From: an uncultured Candidatus Melainabacteria bacterium
GTDB lineage: Bacteria; Cyanobacteriota; Vampirovibrionia; Gastranaerophilales; Gastranaerophilaceae
DNA: 21,782 nucleotides
NCBI GenBank assembly: GCA_934747335.1
Contig: CAKVGS010000032.1
Coordinates: 1 to 21,782, forward strand
Direction: 5' to 3'
Shown here: positions 6,271 to 14,629 of the stretch, piece by piece
Position numbering within the stretch: the stretch's first letter is position 1
Layout of the letters: each line of letters opens with the position of its first letter
Made by a program: the position numbers and the translations under genes
The notes under the pieces: generated by a model
The model's input: only the letters and a program-made list of their open reading frames with translations
Database searches by the model: none
Told to the model about the DNA's origin: nothing

Positions 6271-7500
6271 ATGGATTTGTTTACACAATTGGAAGAAATA
6301 AATAAACAAACGCCTTTGGCAGAAATTCTAAGACCTAAAACATTGGATGAATTTTTAGGACAATCAAATGTTGTTGCGCCGAATTCTCCGCTGTTAAATC
6401 TTTTAAAAACTCAAAGGCTTTTTTCGCTTATTCTTTGGGGAACTCCGGGATGTGGTAAAACAACTTTAGCAAGATTAATTGCAACAAAAGTAAATGCCCA
6501 GTTTATAGAATTATCAGCTGTGACTTCAGGAATAAAAGAAATTAAAGAAACTGTTGAACAGGCGCGTCAAGCTTTAAGAGCAGGACAAAAAACTATTCTG
6601 TTTATAGATGAAATACACCGTTATTCAAAAACTCAGCAGGACGCTTTGTTGCCACACGTAGAAAACGGTACTATATTTTTAATTGGTTCTACAACAGAAA
6701 ATCCATCATTTCAAGTTGTTCCAGCCCTGCTTTCAAGGGTTCAAGTAATCAGACTTAATCCGATTAACGATGTAAGTATGGCAAAAATTGTTAATCGTGG
6801 GTTTGAATACTTAGAAAAGCATTATCAGCCGATACAATTTGATGATGAAGTTACAAAATTTATTGTAAATAACGCAAGAGGAGATGCAAGATGTGCGTTA
6901 AATCTTGTTGAAAATTCGTACTTTGCAAGTAATTTTTCTAATGATACGAGACTATTAAGTGTTGATATTTTAGAAAGTATTACGCAAAAACGAAATACCA
7001 GATATTCAACTCAAGAACATTATGATTGCGCTTCTGCTTTTCAGAAAAGTTTAAGAGGTTCTGATGCAAATGCGGCAATATACTATTTAGCAAAAATGAT
7101 AGAAGCAGGTGAAGATCCGAGATTTATTGCAAGGCGTTTGATTGTTTGTGCGGCAGAGGATGTCGGATTGGCAGATCCAAATGCAATGAATATAGCTGTG
7201 AATGCTTATCGTGCGGTTGAAATAATAGGACTTCCGGAGGGGCGTATACCACTTGCGAATGCGGTTGTTTATGTCGCGAATGCACCTAAATCGAATAAAA
7301 TTATAATGGCAATAGATAAGGCTCTTGCTGATATTGAATCAGGTAAAGATTTTCCGCCTCCAATGCATTTAAGGGATGCACATTACAAGGATGCTAAAAA
7401 ATATGGTTTTGGAGAAGGATATATTTATACTCATGCAGCACCGGATATTGAGCAACAATTTATGCCGGATGAACTTATAGATGTAAAGTATTTAGAATAG
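6271..7500 (+). CDS. rarA: Replication-associated recombination protein A (AAA+ ATPase)
   Basis: This 409-residue AAA+ protein of the RarA/MgsA/WRNIP1 family acts at stalled replication forks together with SSB. Visible motifs are Walker A GTPGCGKTT (57-65), Walker B FIDEIH (111-116), sensor 1 GSTTENPS (139-146) and the arginine finger R156. The C-terminal tetramerisation region follows, with the typical AEDVGLADP and LPEGRIPLANAV stretches. The start MDLF is typical of the family. There is no ribosome binding site and a -10 lies just before the ATG, so the message may be leaderless. It is divergent from nfnA across a 106-base spacer. Confidence 0.96.
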   Translation: MDLFTQLEEINKQTPLAEILRPKTLDEFLGQSNVVAPNSPLLNLLKTQRLFSLILWGTPGCGKTTLARLIATKVNAQFIELSAVTSGIKEIKETVEQARQALRAGQKTILFIDEIHRYSKTQQDALLPHVENGTIFLIGSTTENPSFQVVPALLSRVQVIRLNPINDVSMAKIVNRGFEYLEKHYQPIQFDDEVTKFIVNNARGDARCALNLVENSYFASNFSNDTRLLSVDILESITQKRNTRYSTQEHYDCASAFQKSLRGSDANAAIYYLAKMIEAGEDPRFIARRLIVCAAEDVGLADPNAMNIAVNAYRAVEIIGLPEGRIPLANAVVYVANAPKSNKIIMAIDKALADIESGKDFPPPMHLRDAHYKDAKKYGFGEGYIYTHAAPDIEQQFMPDELIDVKYLE

Positions 7501-7511
7501 TAAATTTTACG

Positions 7512-7540
7512 TGGACAGTGATTTTTGTTTGTAATAAAAT
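7512..7540 (+). promoter_or_regulatory. Promoter of cysS
   Basis: TGGACA (7512-7517) and TAAAAT (7535-7540) are 17 bases apart, placed between the rarA stop and the cysS ribosome binding site. Confidence 0.6.
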
Positions 7541-7574
7541 TGACTTGCCGAGGCTATTTTTTAGGGAGAAATTT

Positions 7575-8948
7575 ATGAAATTACATAACTCTTACACAAA
7601 TCAAGTTGAAGAATTTAAACCGATTGAAGAAAACAAAGTAAAAATGTATGTTTGTGGACCAACCGTTTATGATAACGCTCATTTAGGTCACGCAAGATGC
7701 TATATCACTTGGGATGTTTTATACAGATATCTAAAATTCAAGGGATATGATGTAACTTATTGCAGAAACGTTACGGACGTTGATGATAAAATTCTTAAAA
7801 AAGCTGAGAAGGAAGGTAAGACTCCTGAAGAAGTTTCTCAATTTTGGTATAAAAAATTTAGTGACAGCATGAAGGCTTTAAATAATTTAAAACCTGATAT
7901 TGAACCTTTTGCGACAAAAACATTGGGCGAAATGATTGCTATTAATAAAGATTTGATTAATAAAGGTTTTGCTTATGAAGCAAACGGAGATGTTTATTTT
8001 AGAGTAAAAAAATTCCCTAAATATGGTTATCTATCAAAACAACCGATTGACCAATTAGAAAGCGGTGCAAGAATTGAAGTTGGCGAACAAAAAGAAGATC
8101 CGCTTGATTTTGCATTGTGGAAAAAAGATGAAAAATTCGGATATAAATCACCTTGGGGCGTTGGACGTCCTGGATGGCACATCGAATGTTCTGCAATGAG
8201 CAGAAAACATTTAGGCAAAACTATTGATATTCATGCAGGTGGCGCGGATTTAATATTCCCACACCACGAAAATGAAATTGCACAGTCAGAGTGCGCTAAT
8301 GGATGTAAATTCGTAAACTATTGGTTACATAACGGGTTTGTTACAATTAACAAAGAAAAAATGTCAAAATCTTTAGGTAATTTCTTGACTATTGATGATT
8401 TGCTTAAAAATTATGATGCAAATACAATCAGATTCTTTATTTTAACAAATCATTACCGCATGCCTGTTGAATTCTCTGACGAAGCGCTTCAAGCAGCAGC
8501 AAACGGAGTTAAGAGAATGCTAAACGCAAAAAGAACTCCGATTGATGAAACATTAGATTTGACTCAATTTGATGAATACAAAGAATTTGTAGACGCTATG
8601 GATGATGATTTGAATACGTCAAAAGCTTTAGCTGTATTATTTGATTTGACAAATAAAGCAAATAAAGATGTTCCTTATGCGTTTACTTTGTTGCATAAAC
8701 TTGCTGAAACTCTTGGTTTTACATTTGCTAAAGCTACTTTATCAGAAGATGAATTAAAAGCTAAATTAGAAGAAATAAGCAAAGAGTTGGGTGAAAATTA
8801 TGATTCAATGGAAGCTGTAATTGAAACAAGAAAACAAGCAAGAGCAGATAAGAATTGGGATTTAGCTGATAAAATACGTGTAGCTCTTGATAAAGTAGGT
8901 ATTGTACTAAAAGATTCTAAGGAAGGTACAACTTGGGAAGTAAAATAA
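7575..8948 (+). CDS. cysS: Cysteinyl-tRNA synthetase
   Basis: This 457-residue class I synthetase attaches cysteine to tRNA-Cys. The HIGH-type motif is HLGH (36-39) and the second signature is KMSKS (262-266). The zinc site that recognises cysteine is intact, with C27, C205, H230 and E234. The ATG at 7575 is preferred over an upstream in-frame start near 7518, because AGGGAGAA at 7563-7570 precedes it and the promoter lies at 7512-7540. The homologous part of the protein also starts here (MKLHNSYT). The C-terminal helical domain is complete. The 3' end overlaps the next gene by 16 bases, which indicates coupling. Confidence 0.97.
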   Translation: MKLHNSYTNQVEEFKPIEENKVKMYVCGPTVYDNAHLGHARCYITWDVLYRYLKFKGYDVTYCRNVTDVDDKILKKAEKEGKTPEEVSQFWYKKFSDSMKALNNLKPDIEPFATKTLGEMIAINKDLINKGFAYEANGDVYFRVKKFPKYGYLSKQPIDQLESGARIEVGEQKEDPLDFALWKKDEKFGYKSPWGVGRPGWHIECSAMSRKHLGKTIDIHAGGADLIFPHHENEIAQSECANGCKFVNYWLHNGFVTINKEKMSKSLGNFLTIDDLLKNYDANTIRFFILTNHYRMPVEFSDEALQAAANGVKRMLNAKRTPIDETLDLTQFDEYKEFVDAMDDDLNTSKALAVLFDLTNKANKDVPYAFTLLHKLAETLGFTFAKATLSEDELKAKLEEISKELGENYDSMEAVIETRKQARADKNWDLADKIRVALDKVGIVLKDSKEGTTWEVK

Positions 8949-10567
8949 GAACGCTTGCGATAGCTTTATTGCTGTTTGCAAGTTTAGTTGGGGGAGTGAA
9001 TACAGCTTTTGCTGCAAATACTGATGTAGTAAGAGTAGGACTTACAGATAATAAGTTTCAAAACGTATTGAAACAAACTGTAACCGTATATGGAACAGCG
9101 GATTGTGACATTTGCGATAGAGAAACAAGAAAAATCGTTTCAAGAATTTCTGCTAATACCGATATTGTAATCAGAAACGGTGTTACGGGGCTTGATGTTA
9201 CAACAAACGGACGCAGTGCAACTTTAAGAGATTTTGTAGTAATTTGCCCACAAGGAGTTTTGGGTGTTAAAGATTTGACAAGAAAAGGTAAACCTGCACT
9301 TTATCACGGCGCTTTTGAAGTTATTCAAAAAGATGATAGAAAAGGTTTTTATCTTGTAAATCTTGTAGAAACTCAAGAATACTTGAAAGGGGTTGTCCCA
9401 AATGAAATGCCTGTAAGATTCGGGCTTGAAGCATTGAAAGCACAAGCAGTTGCAGCGAGAAATTATGTTTTAACTCCAAGAACGCAGGCTTATAAAGAAT
9501 TCAACGTTGTTGATAGTGTGGCAAGCCAAGTTTATTATGGAGTGAATACCGAAGCTGATTTGGCAACACGCGCAGTTATGGAAACCGATGGCATTGTAGC
9601 TTTGTATAATAACGAACCGATTTTGGCTTTATACAGCTCAACGGCAGGAGGTTATACAGAAAGCTATTCACATGCGTTTTCAGACCCGTTAACTAAAATG
9701 TTTCCATCAATAAACAAACCTTATTTAACAGCAGTTCCTGATAAATCAGAGTTTAAAAGCTTAGAAGATGAGAACGACGCTAAGAAGTTTTATGAAAGCA
9801 AAGTACCGTCTTTTGATATTGAATCACCATATTACAGATGGCGAAAACAATGGGCGGTTGGTGAACTTGAAAACGTTTTAAAAACGACTATGATTGCTCA
9901 ATCTAAAACAGGATTTATACATCCTGCGTTTAAACAGGGTGATGATTTAGGCAAAATTAAAGACATCAAGGTTATGAAGCGCGGTGCGTCAGGGAAAGCG
10001 GTAGAAATTGAACTTATGACGACAAAAGGTTGTTATAGAATAGCAAAAGAACTTGTAATCAGAAGAGTTTTTCAAAAAGACGGAGTGTCACTACCTAGCG
10101 CAAACATTGTATTTGAAAAGAAAGTTGACAGTTACGGTAATGTAACAGATATTACAATTTTTGGTGGCGGTTTTGGACATGGTGTAGGAATGAGCCAATA
10201 TGGTGCCGGTTATATGGCAACGAAACTAAATCAGCCTTATTATAATATATTAAGACATTATTATACAGGCATAAATCTTGGAACTATGCCGAAAACTATT
10301 TGCGGAGAAGAAGTTAAGGAAACTTTTTGGGCGCCGATTGGTAGAGCGCAGTTAGTTATTACAAATTCTACTGCAGCAAAAATTGCGGTTAAAATTAATG
10401 GAAAAACTTTAGAATTTCCTGTAACAAAGACGATTTTCCAAAAAGATTATAGAATAGATATTTCAAGATATATTGAGGATGGAGAAAATACTATTGTTTA
10501 CTACCCTCCGACACTTGGTAGAGCAGTAACTTTATACGTAGAATTGGTTGAAAAGTATGGAACATAA
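8933..10567 (+). CDS. Secreted SpoIID/LytB-domain protein, probable peptidoglycan lytic enzyme
   Basis: This 544-residue exported protein contains a SpoIID domain, which in sporulating bacteria cleaves denuded glycan strands. A signal peptide (residues 1-27, ending AFA) is followed by an N-terminal extension. The catalytic segment VPNEMP has E158 as the candidate catalytic Glu. AQAVAARNY and the closing GGGFGHGVGMSQYG (411-424) are diagnostic. About 120 further residues form an unassigned C-terminal extension, so it is longer than typical SpoIID. The TTG start at 8933 lies inside cysS; GGAAGG at 8921-8926 is correctly spaced, and no ATG in the region would keep the signal peptide. The protein probably acts in cell-wall remodelling rather than sporulation. 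It is followed by murJ, another envelope gene. Confidence 0.9.
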   Translation: MGSKIRTLAIALLLFASLVGGVNTAFAANTDVVRVGLTDNKFQNVLKQTVTVYGTADCDICDRETRKIVSRISANTDIVIRNGVTGLDVTTNGRSATLRDFVVICPQGVLGVKDLTRKGKPALYHGAFEVIQKDDRKGFYLVNLVETQEYLKGVVPNEMPVRFGLEALKAQAVAARNYVLTPRTQAYKEFNVVDSVASQVYYGVNTEADLATRAVMETDGIVALYNNEPILALYSSTAGGYTESYSHAFSDPLTKMFPSINKPYLTAVPDKSEFKSLEDENDAKKFYESKVPSFDIESPYYRWRKQWAVGELENVLKTTMIAQSKTGFIHPAFKQGDDLGKIKDIKVMKRGASGKAVEIELMTTKGCYRIAKELVIRRVFQKDGVSLPSANIVFEKKVDSYGNVTDITIFGGGFGHGVGMSQYGAGYMATKLNQPYYNILRHYYTGINLGTMPKTICGEEVKETFWAPIGRAQLVITNSTAAKIAVKINGKTLEFPVTKTIFQKDYRIDISRYIEDGENTIVYYPPTLGRAVTLYVELVEKYGT

Positions 10568-10577
10568 AGAAGTTAAG

Positions 10578-12152
10578 ATGGTTAAAGATGAAACCCCGAG
10601 CGTGCTGAAAGCTGCATGGCTTATTGCACTTGTAACTATTGCAAGTAAATTTATGGGGTTTGTGCGAGATATGGTTGTTGCAAATTTCTATGGTGCAACG
10701 CTTGTTTCAGACGCTTATTTTTACGCACTACAAATTCCATCATTAGCAATAATTATTTTAGGCGGAGTCGGCGGGCCGTTTCATAGTGCTGCGGTCGCAG
10801 TATTTTCAAAACTGATTCCTGATTTTGATTCCAAGCCTGATGAATTTGTGAATAAGCTTTATAACACGTTTTTAACTGTTTCATTTTTGTTTTTCGCAAT
10901 TTGTTCAATTTTAGGCTTCTTCTTTGCTGATAAAATAATGGGCATAATTATTTCGGCAGGTTCTCCGGAATTAGTTGCATTAGCATCTGCTCATTTCAAA
11001 ATCATGTCACCGATTATTCTAATCGGCGGTATTATTGGGATTTACTATGGACTTTTGATTTGTCATAAGCAATATATTTTACCGAATTTATCACCAATGA
11101 TTTTAAGCCTTGTTGTTATTGGCGTAATTTCTGTTGTCCATAACGATAAATCCGGCATGGCACTGGCTTTTGCAACGACTTTGGGGGCGGTATGTCAATT
11201 GTTGGTTCAGTTTCCTAAATTAAGACAAATAGGATACAGGATTAAACCGAATTTAAATATAAAAAACAATCCGCAATTTAAAAATATCTGTGAACTTCTT
11301 TTTCCTGCAATTTTGAGTTCAACAATAGGGCAAATAAGTATTTATATTGATATGTTTTTCGCATCAACTCTTGTAGAAGGGGCGTGGACTTCTGTTGTAT
11401 TTGCAAACAGAATATTCCAATTCCCGGTTGGGATTTTGGTAACTGCGTTTTTAGTTCCATTGTTCCCGATTTTTTCAAGACTGGCAGGCGAAGGCGATTT
11501 AGAGTCTGTAAAAAAATATTTCAACAAAGGTGTTGGAGTGCTATTTTTTGCCGCAATGCCAATGATAATTCTGATTTTATTATTAGCAAAAGACGGGATT
11601 TCTTTGATTTTTGAACGCGGTGCGTTTAACGCAAATGCTGTTTATATGGTTTCAGAAGCTTTATGTTTCTTGTCATTCTCAATATTACCTTACGTATTTA
11701 GAGATTCCATAACAAGAGTTTATTACGCGTTTAATGATTCTAAAACTCCGTTTATAATTGCGATTTCATCAATTGGTTTAAAGGCTGTTTTAAACTGGCT
11801 GTTAATTCTAAAATTTAATATGGGAATTGCCGGAATTACGCTTTCAACTTCGTTTATAACCTTATTTAATGCAACTTTCTTGGGATTATTTATTTATAAA
11901 AAAGTTCGACTGGATTATAAAACATTGTTTGTAAATTTTGCAAAAATGGTGTTAGCCGGAATTATAACTTTTGTTGCGTGTTATATTTTATGCGTAGCGT
12001 ATGATAAAATTCAACTTCCTAAATATGTATTTGAGTTCTCAAAAATCGTAGTTGTAATGATTGCATGTTTAGGACTTTATACAGGCTTAAATCTTTTGTT
12101 CAAAATGGATTATGCAAAAGAATTAGCAAACAGGGTTTTAAAGAATAAATAA
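10578..12152 (+). CDS. murJ: Lipid II flippase MurJ (MviN family)
   Basis: This integral membrane protein of about 524 residues, with around 14 hydrophobic segments, moves lipid II across the inner membrane for peptidoglycan synthesis. The N-terminal ASKFMGFVRDMVVANFYG stretch and the VVFANRIFQFPVGIL segment are typical of MviN. The start is uncertain: ATG at 10578 has GAAG 5 bases upstream, whereas ATG 10557 and TTG 10548 overlap the previous gene without a clear ribosome binding site. The tight spacing to the SpoIID-like gene suggests one envelope operon continuing from cysS. A small unrecognised gene follows 35 bases later. Confidence 0.95.
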   Translation: MVKDETPSVLKAAWLIALVTIASKFMGFVRDMVVANFYGATLVSDAYFYALQIPSLAIIILGGVGGPFHSAAVAVFSKLIPDFDSKPDEFVNKLYNTFLTVSFLFFAICSILGFFFADKIMGIIISAGSPELVALASAHFKIMSPIILIGGIIGIYYGLLICHKQYILPNLSPMILSLVVIGVISVVHNDKSGMALAFATTLGAVCQLLVQFPKLRQIGYRIKPNLNIKNNPQFKNICELLFPAILSSTIGQISIYIDMFFASTLVEGAWTSVVFANRIFQFPVGILVTAFLVPLFPIFSRLAGEGDLESVKKYFNKGVGVLFFAAMPMIILILLLAKDGISLIFERGAFNANAVYMVSEALCFLSFSILPYVFRDSITRVYYAFNDSKTPFIIAISSIGLKAVLNWLLILKFNMGIAGITLSTSFITLFNATFLGLFIYKKVRLDYKTLFVNFAKMVLAGIITFVACYILCVAYDKIQLPKYVFEFSKIVVVMIACLGLYTGLNLLFKMDYAKELANRVLKNK

Positions 12153-12187
12153 TAGCAAAAAATATATTTATAAGTTTTTAATAAGGT

Positions 12188-13000
12188 ATGAAAATAAGGA
12201 CACAAAATATATTTTCTAAATTTGCAATGCTACCGTTTGATATGGTGAAAGGTAGTGTGAAAGAACGTGATAAAAAGGCTTGGAAATGTTGGAATCATTT
12301 TGTAGATAATTTTATTCAAAGTGATGTATATAATGTAGATTCTTTTAATTCTGCGCTAGATGCTTCTATCGCACCAAACAAAATTTCTTATACTGTTTTA
12401 AAAGAGTATAGAGCTTGTTATAGTGGTAGTTTATTAACAAAAATAAAAACGATGTCAGATAAAAAAGGTAATATAATAGTTAATCACTATGGTTATAGAT
12501 TTCGTTTACCTTTAGATAAAGAACAAAATATTACAAATGATTTGACAGCAGTACATGAAGCTCGACATTTTTTTGAAAATTTGTTTCATCCAAAAGCTGC
12601 TTATACAAGATGGCAAAATCTTATAAACCATGAAGAATATGAAAAAGATGTGGATGAATTTAGAAAACTTGTAATGATGGATTATCAAGGGGAAATTAGT
12701 AAAAAAAATTTTTGTAAAAAGTTTGATGAAATAATTAGTCGAATACCGGACGATGTTGCAATTGATGCATTGCAAAAAAATAGGTATTCTTTAAAAAGTG
12801 AACGTAATGCTACGTTTAGTGAATTATATTTTTTATTAAAAAATAAACCATTAAAAAAAATAGTATACATAATAGACACTTTATTAACTATAAGAGAGTG
12901 GCATTTTAGCACTCGTGAAAAAATTTTAGAAAGAAAATTAAAGGATTTATTAACGAAAGTTCGTGCAGAAATGAAAAATTCTCAACCTCTAGGTTTGTAA
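12188..13000 (+). CDS. Unrecognised protein with a HEXXH zinc-protease-like motif
   Basis: This 270-residue protein is not recognised. It contains HEARH (H123, E124, H127), the zinc-binding signature of many metallopeptidases, on a predicted helix preceded by TAV, as in true zincins. E205 within SERNATFSEL is a possible third ligand. No signal peptide or membrane helix is seen. The rest is Lys-rich and helical. Base composition is more AT-rich than in the housekeeping genes nearby, which may indicate transfer. The start is weak: AAGG ends only one base before the ATG. The gene lies 35 bases after murJ, and its last 19 bases overlap the convergent deaminase gene. HEXXH can occur by chance, so the peptidase idea is tentative. 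Confidence 0.7.
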   Translation: MKIRTQNIFSKFAMLPFDMVKGSVKERDKKAWKCWNHFVDNFIQSDVYNVDSFNSALDASIAPNKISYTVLKEYRACYSGSLLTKIKTMSDKKGNIIVNHYGYRFRLPLDKEQNITNDLTAVHEARHFFENLFHPKAAYTRWQNLINHEEYEKDVDEFRKLVMMDYQGEISKKNFCKKFDEIISRIPDDVAIDALQKNRYSLKSERNATFSELYFLLKNKPLKKIVYIIDTLLTIREWHFSTREKILERKLKDLLTKVRAEMKNSQPLGL

Positions 13001-13608
13001 ATTTCTTTTCCGCTGTTAACATATTCTTTTAGAACATTTTCGCCGGCTTGTGGTTCTATGTTTCCATAAACAGTAATTCCACGTTTTTTAAATTCTCTTA
13101 TCCAGTTTGGTTTGTAGCCTTCATCAAAACCTGTAATTTTTTCGACTTTGCTTGATGGAACTCCAAAATAAACAGTTTTTATGCCTGACCACATAATAGC
13201 GCCTGCGCACATAATGCAAGGTTCAGCATTTACATAAATTGTTAAATCTTCAGGTGCAAGGCTGTATTCTTTAAATTTTTCGTGTGCTTTTTTTATTGTA
13301 TTAACTTCTGCATGATATAAACAACATTTATCTTCTACAACACTGTTGGAAGATGCAACTACAAAATTCCCGTTTTTGTCATAAATTTCTGCATAAAAAG
13401 GACCTTTGCCGTTTTTTATTCCTTCAGCTGTTTTTGTTTGCACATTTAACATAATTTTTTTTGCATTGTCTAAATCTGTTTTAGAAATAGAAGAATTCGC
13501 AGTAATTCCCATTTTTGCAAGGTCTTTTACAGAATATGTTTCGTTTGCAGAAACAGAATTTGCAAACATTATAATAAAACAAGTTAATACTATAAAAATT
13601 TTATTCAT
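12982..13608 (-). CDS. Cytidine/guanine deaminase-fold protein with a signal peptide
   Basis: This 208-residue protein carries the zinc deaminase signature HAE (H99, E101) and PCIMC (C131, C134), with the layout of nucleoside and guanine deaminases that remove an amino group from a base. The start at 13608 has AAAGGA 7 bases upstream and gives a clear N-terminal signal peptide: K3, a hydrophobic core at 4-15, and a probable cleavage site after SVSA (residue 21). Starting further upstream would run the frame back towards the tRNA and is rejected. An exported member of this family is unusual; a periplasmic or secreted role on nucleobases or nucleosides is inferred. Its 3' end overlaps the HEXXH gene on the other strand. 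A terminator-like hairpin lies between it and the tRNA upstream. Confidence 0.88.
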   Translation of the reverse strand: MNKIFIVLTCFIIMFANSVSANETYSVKDLAKMGITANSSISKTDLDNAKKIMLNVQTKTAEGIKNGKGPFYAEIYDKNGNFVVASSNSVVEDKCCLYHAEVNTIKKAHEKFKEYSLAPEDLTIYVNAEPCIMCAGAIMWSGIKTVYFGVPSSKVEKITGFDEGYKPNWIREFKKRGITVYGNIEPQAGENVLKEYVNSGKEIYKPRG

Positions 13609-13632
13609 AATCAATCCTTTTTTTTCAAAACT

Positions 13633-13654
13633 AAAGCCACCTAATGGTGGCTTT
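13633..13654 (-). terminator. Hairpin after the tRNA gene
   Basis: AAAGCCACC (13633-13641) and GGTGGCTTT (13646-13654) pair perfectly around TAAT. The hairpin follows the tRNA 3' end on the minus strand and is followed by a weak T-rich stretch. Confidence 0.55.
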
Positions 13655-13658
13655 AAAA

Positions 13659-13748
13659 TGGAGGAGGAGGTGGGATTCGAACCCACGGTACGCTCGCACG
13701 TACGACGGTTTTCAAGACCGCTCCAATCAACCGCTCTGGCACTCCTCC
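13659..13748 (-). tRNA. tRNA-Ser (anticodon TGA), CCA encoded
   Basis: On the minus strand, acceptor arm GGAGGAG (13748-13742) pairs with CTCCTCC (13669-13663). The anticodon loop CTTGAAA gives anticodon TGA. The long variable arm, with GTACG and CGTAC stems, is typical of serine tRNAs. The T-arm is GTGGG, TTCGAAT, CCCAC. The 3' CCA is encoded at 13661-13659. The discriminator base reads as T (position 13662 complement), whereas bacterial serine tRNAs usually have G there. A strong promoter lies at 13775-13803. Confidence 0.93.
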
Positions 13749-13774
13749 AAAGGTATTCAATTGGTTACTTTTTA

Positions 13775-13803
13775 ATTCTACACAAAACAAAATTTATTGT
13801 AAA
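13775..13803 (-). promoter_or_regulatory. Promoter of tRNA-Ser
   Basis: On the minus strand TTTACA (13803-13798) and TAGAAT (13780-13775) are 17 bases apart, 26 bases before the mature tRNA 5' end. Confidence 0.65.
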
Positions 13804-13820
13804 GAGGGTAGATGGAATTT

Positions 13821-13906
13821 TTTATTTTCAATTGATTTTGATATATAATTATCTAAAAGATATTTATGGGCGAATATATCTTTTGCCTTACTCTCTTTTG
13901 AGTAAG
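13821..13906 (+). promoter_or_regulatory. ruvA promoter and two-hairpin leader
   Basis: TATAAT lies at 13844-13849, with a weak TTTATT 17 bases upstream. Between it and the ribosome binding site are two perfect stems: AAAAGATAT (13855-13863) with ATATCTTTT (13876-13884), and CTTACTC (13887-13893) with GAGTAAG (13900-13906). No known riboswitch is recognised. Confidence 0.45.
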
Positions 13907-13926
13907 AAGGAATTTGGGGAGAAAAA

Positions 13927-14535
13927 ATGTTTGATTATTTTAGAGGATTAATTACTGATAAAAAGCGCACTTCAAAAGGTACTTTTATTACAATAGAAGT
14001 CAGTGGAACGGGGTATTTATTGGAAGTTACGGAGCATGATTTCATGCTGTTTTCAGTGGACGAAAATAATTCAGTAAAAGCTTATGTTTTGCTTGCTCAT
14101 AGAGAAGATGCCATGTCTTTGTATGGTTTTTCTAATAAAGAAACTCGTGATATTTTTCAAATCCTGCTTTCGGTGTCCGGCGTTGGTGCAAAAATGGCAA
14201 TTGCTTTGCTTAACGAATTTGATGCATGCGATTTGATTTCGCTTGTTATTGATGGTGATTTTAAAGAACTGACAAAAGCAAAAGGTGTTGGACCTAAATT
14301 AGCGCAAAAAATAATTTTAGAACTTAAAGATAAACTAATAAAAACAGAATTACCTCGAAGTAATTCAACTCTGCCTCAATCTCAGGCTATTGGTGATACT
14401 CAAGCGGTGTTGTTATCATTAGGTTATGAAGACAAAGAAATTGAAGACGCTCTTAAAAAAGTCATGCCGACGGTAGAAGACAGTTCTAATTCCGAAGAAG
14501 TTTTAAGAAAAGCATTAACTTGTCTTTCTATGTAG
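13927..14535 (+). CDS. ruvA: Holliday junction branch-migration protein RuvA
   Basis: This 202-residue DNA-binding protein tetramerises on Holliday junctions and loads the RuvB motor. The N-terminal OB-fold begins MFDYFRGLI, followed by the family segment AHREDAMSLYGF. Two helix-hairpin-helix motifs follow (SVSGVGAKMA at about 77-86 and AKGVGPKLAQKI at about 118-129). The C-terminal domain that contacts RuvB includes ALLSLGY-type residues near 156-162 (AVLLSLGYEDKEIEDAL). GGGGAG precedes the ATG. The length is normal. ruvB and ruvC are not adjacent. Confidence 0.96.
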   Translation: MFDYFRGLITDKKRTSKGTFITIEVSGTGYLLEVTEHDFMLFSVDENNSVKAYVLLAHREDAMSLYGFSNKETRDIFQILLSVSGVGAKMAIALLNEFDACDLISLVIDGDFKELTKAKGVGPKLAQKIILELKDKLIKTELPRSNSTLPQSQAIGDTQAVLLSLGYEDKEIEDALKKVMPTVEDSSNSEEVLRKALTCLSM

Positions 14536-14629
14536 ATAAAGTTTTTGTAAATTATTGTAACTTTTTTCTAAAAACTAGCAAAAAATATTTTTACAAGACT
14601 TTAAGCTAGTGTAGAAGAAGAAGGTGAAA

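Noticed and set aside
7518..7574. N-terminal extension of cysS.
   Set aside because: It overlaps the promoter spacer and -10; the ATG at 7575 has the ribosome binding site and matches the family start.
13406..13951. 181-codon plus-strand frame.
   Set aside because: It runs antisense through the deaminase gene and the tRNA-Ser gene and ends within ruvA; a shadow frame.
14574..14610. ACTAGC/GCTAGT inverted repeat between ruvA and the metallophosphatase, considered as a terminator.
   Set aside because: The arms are only 6 bases with a 25-base gap and no T-run follows; too weak to call.
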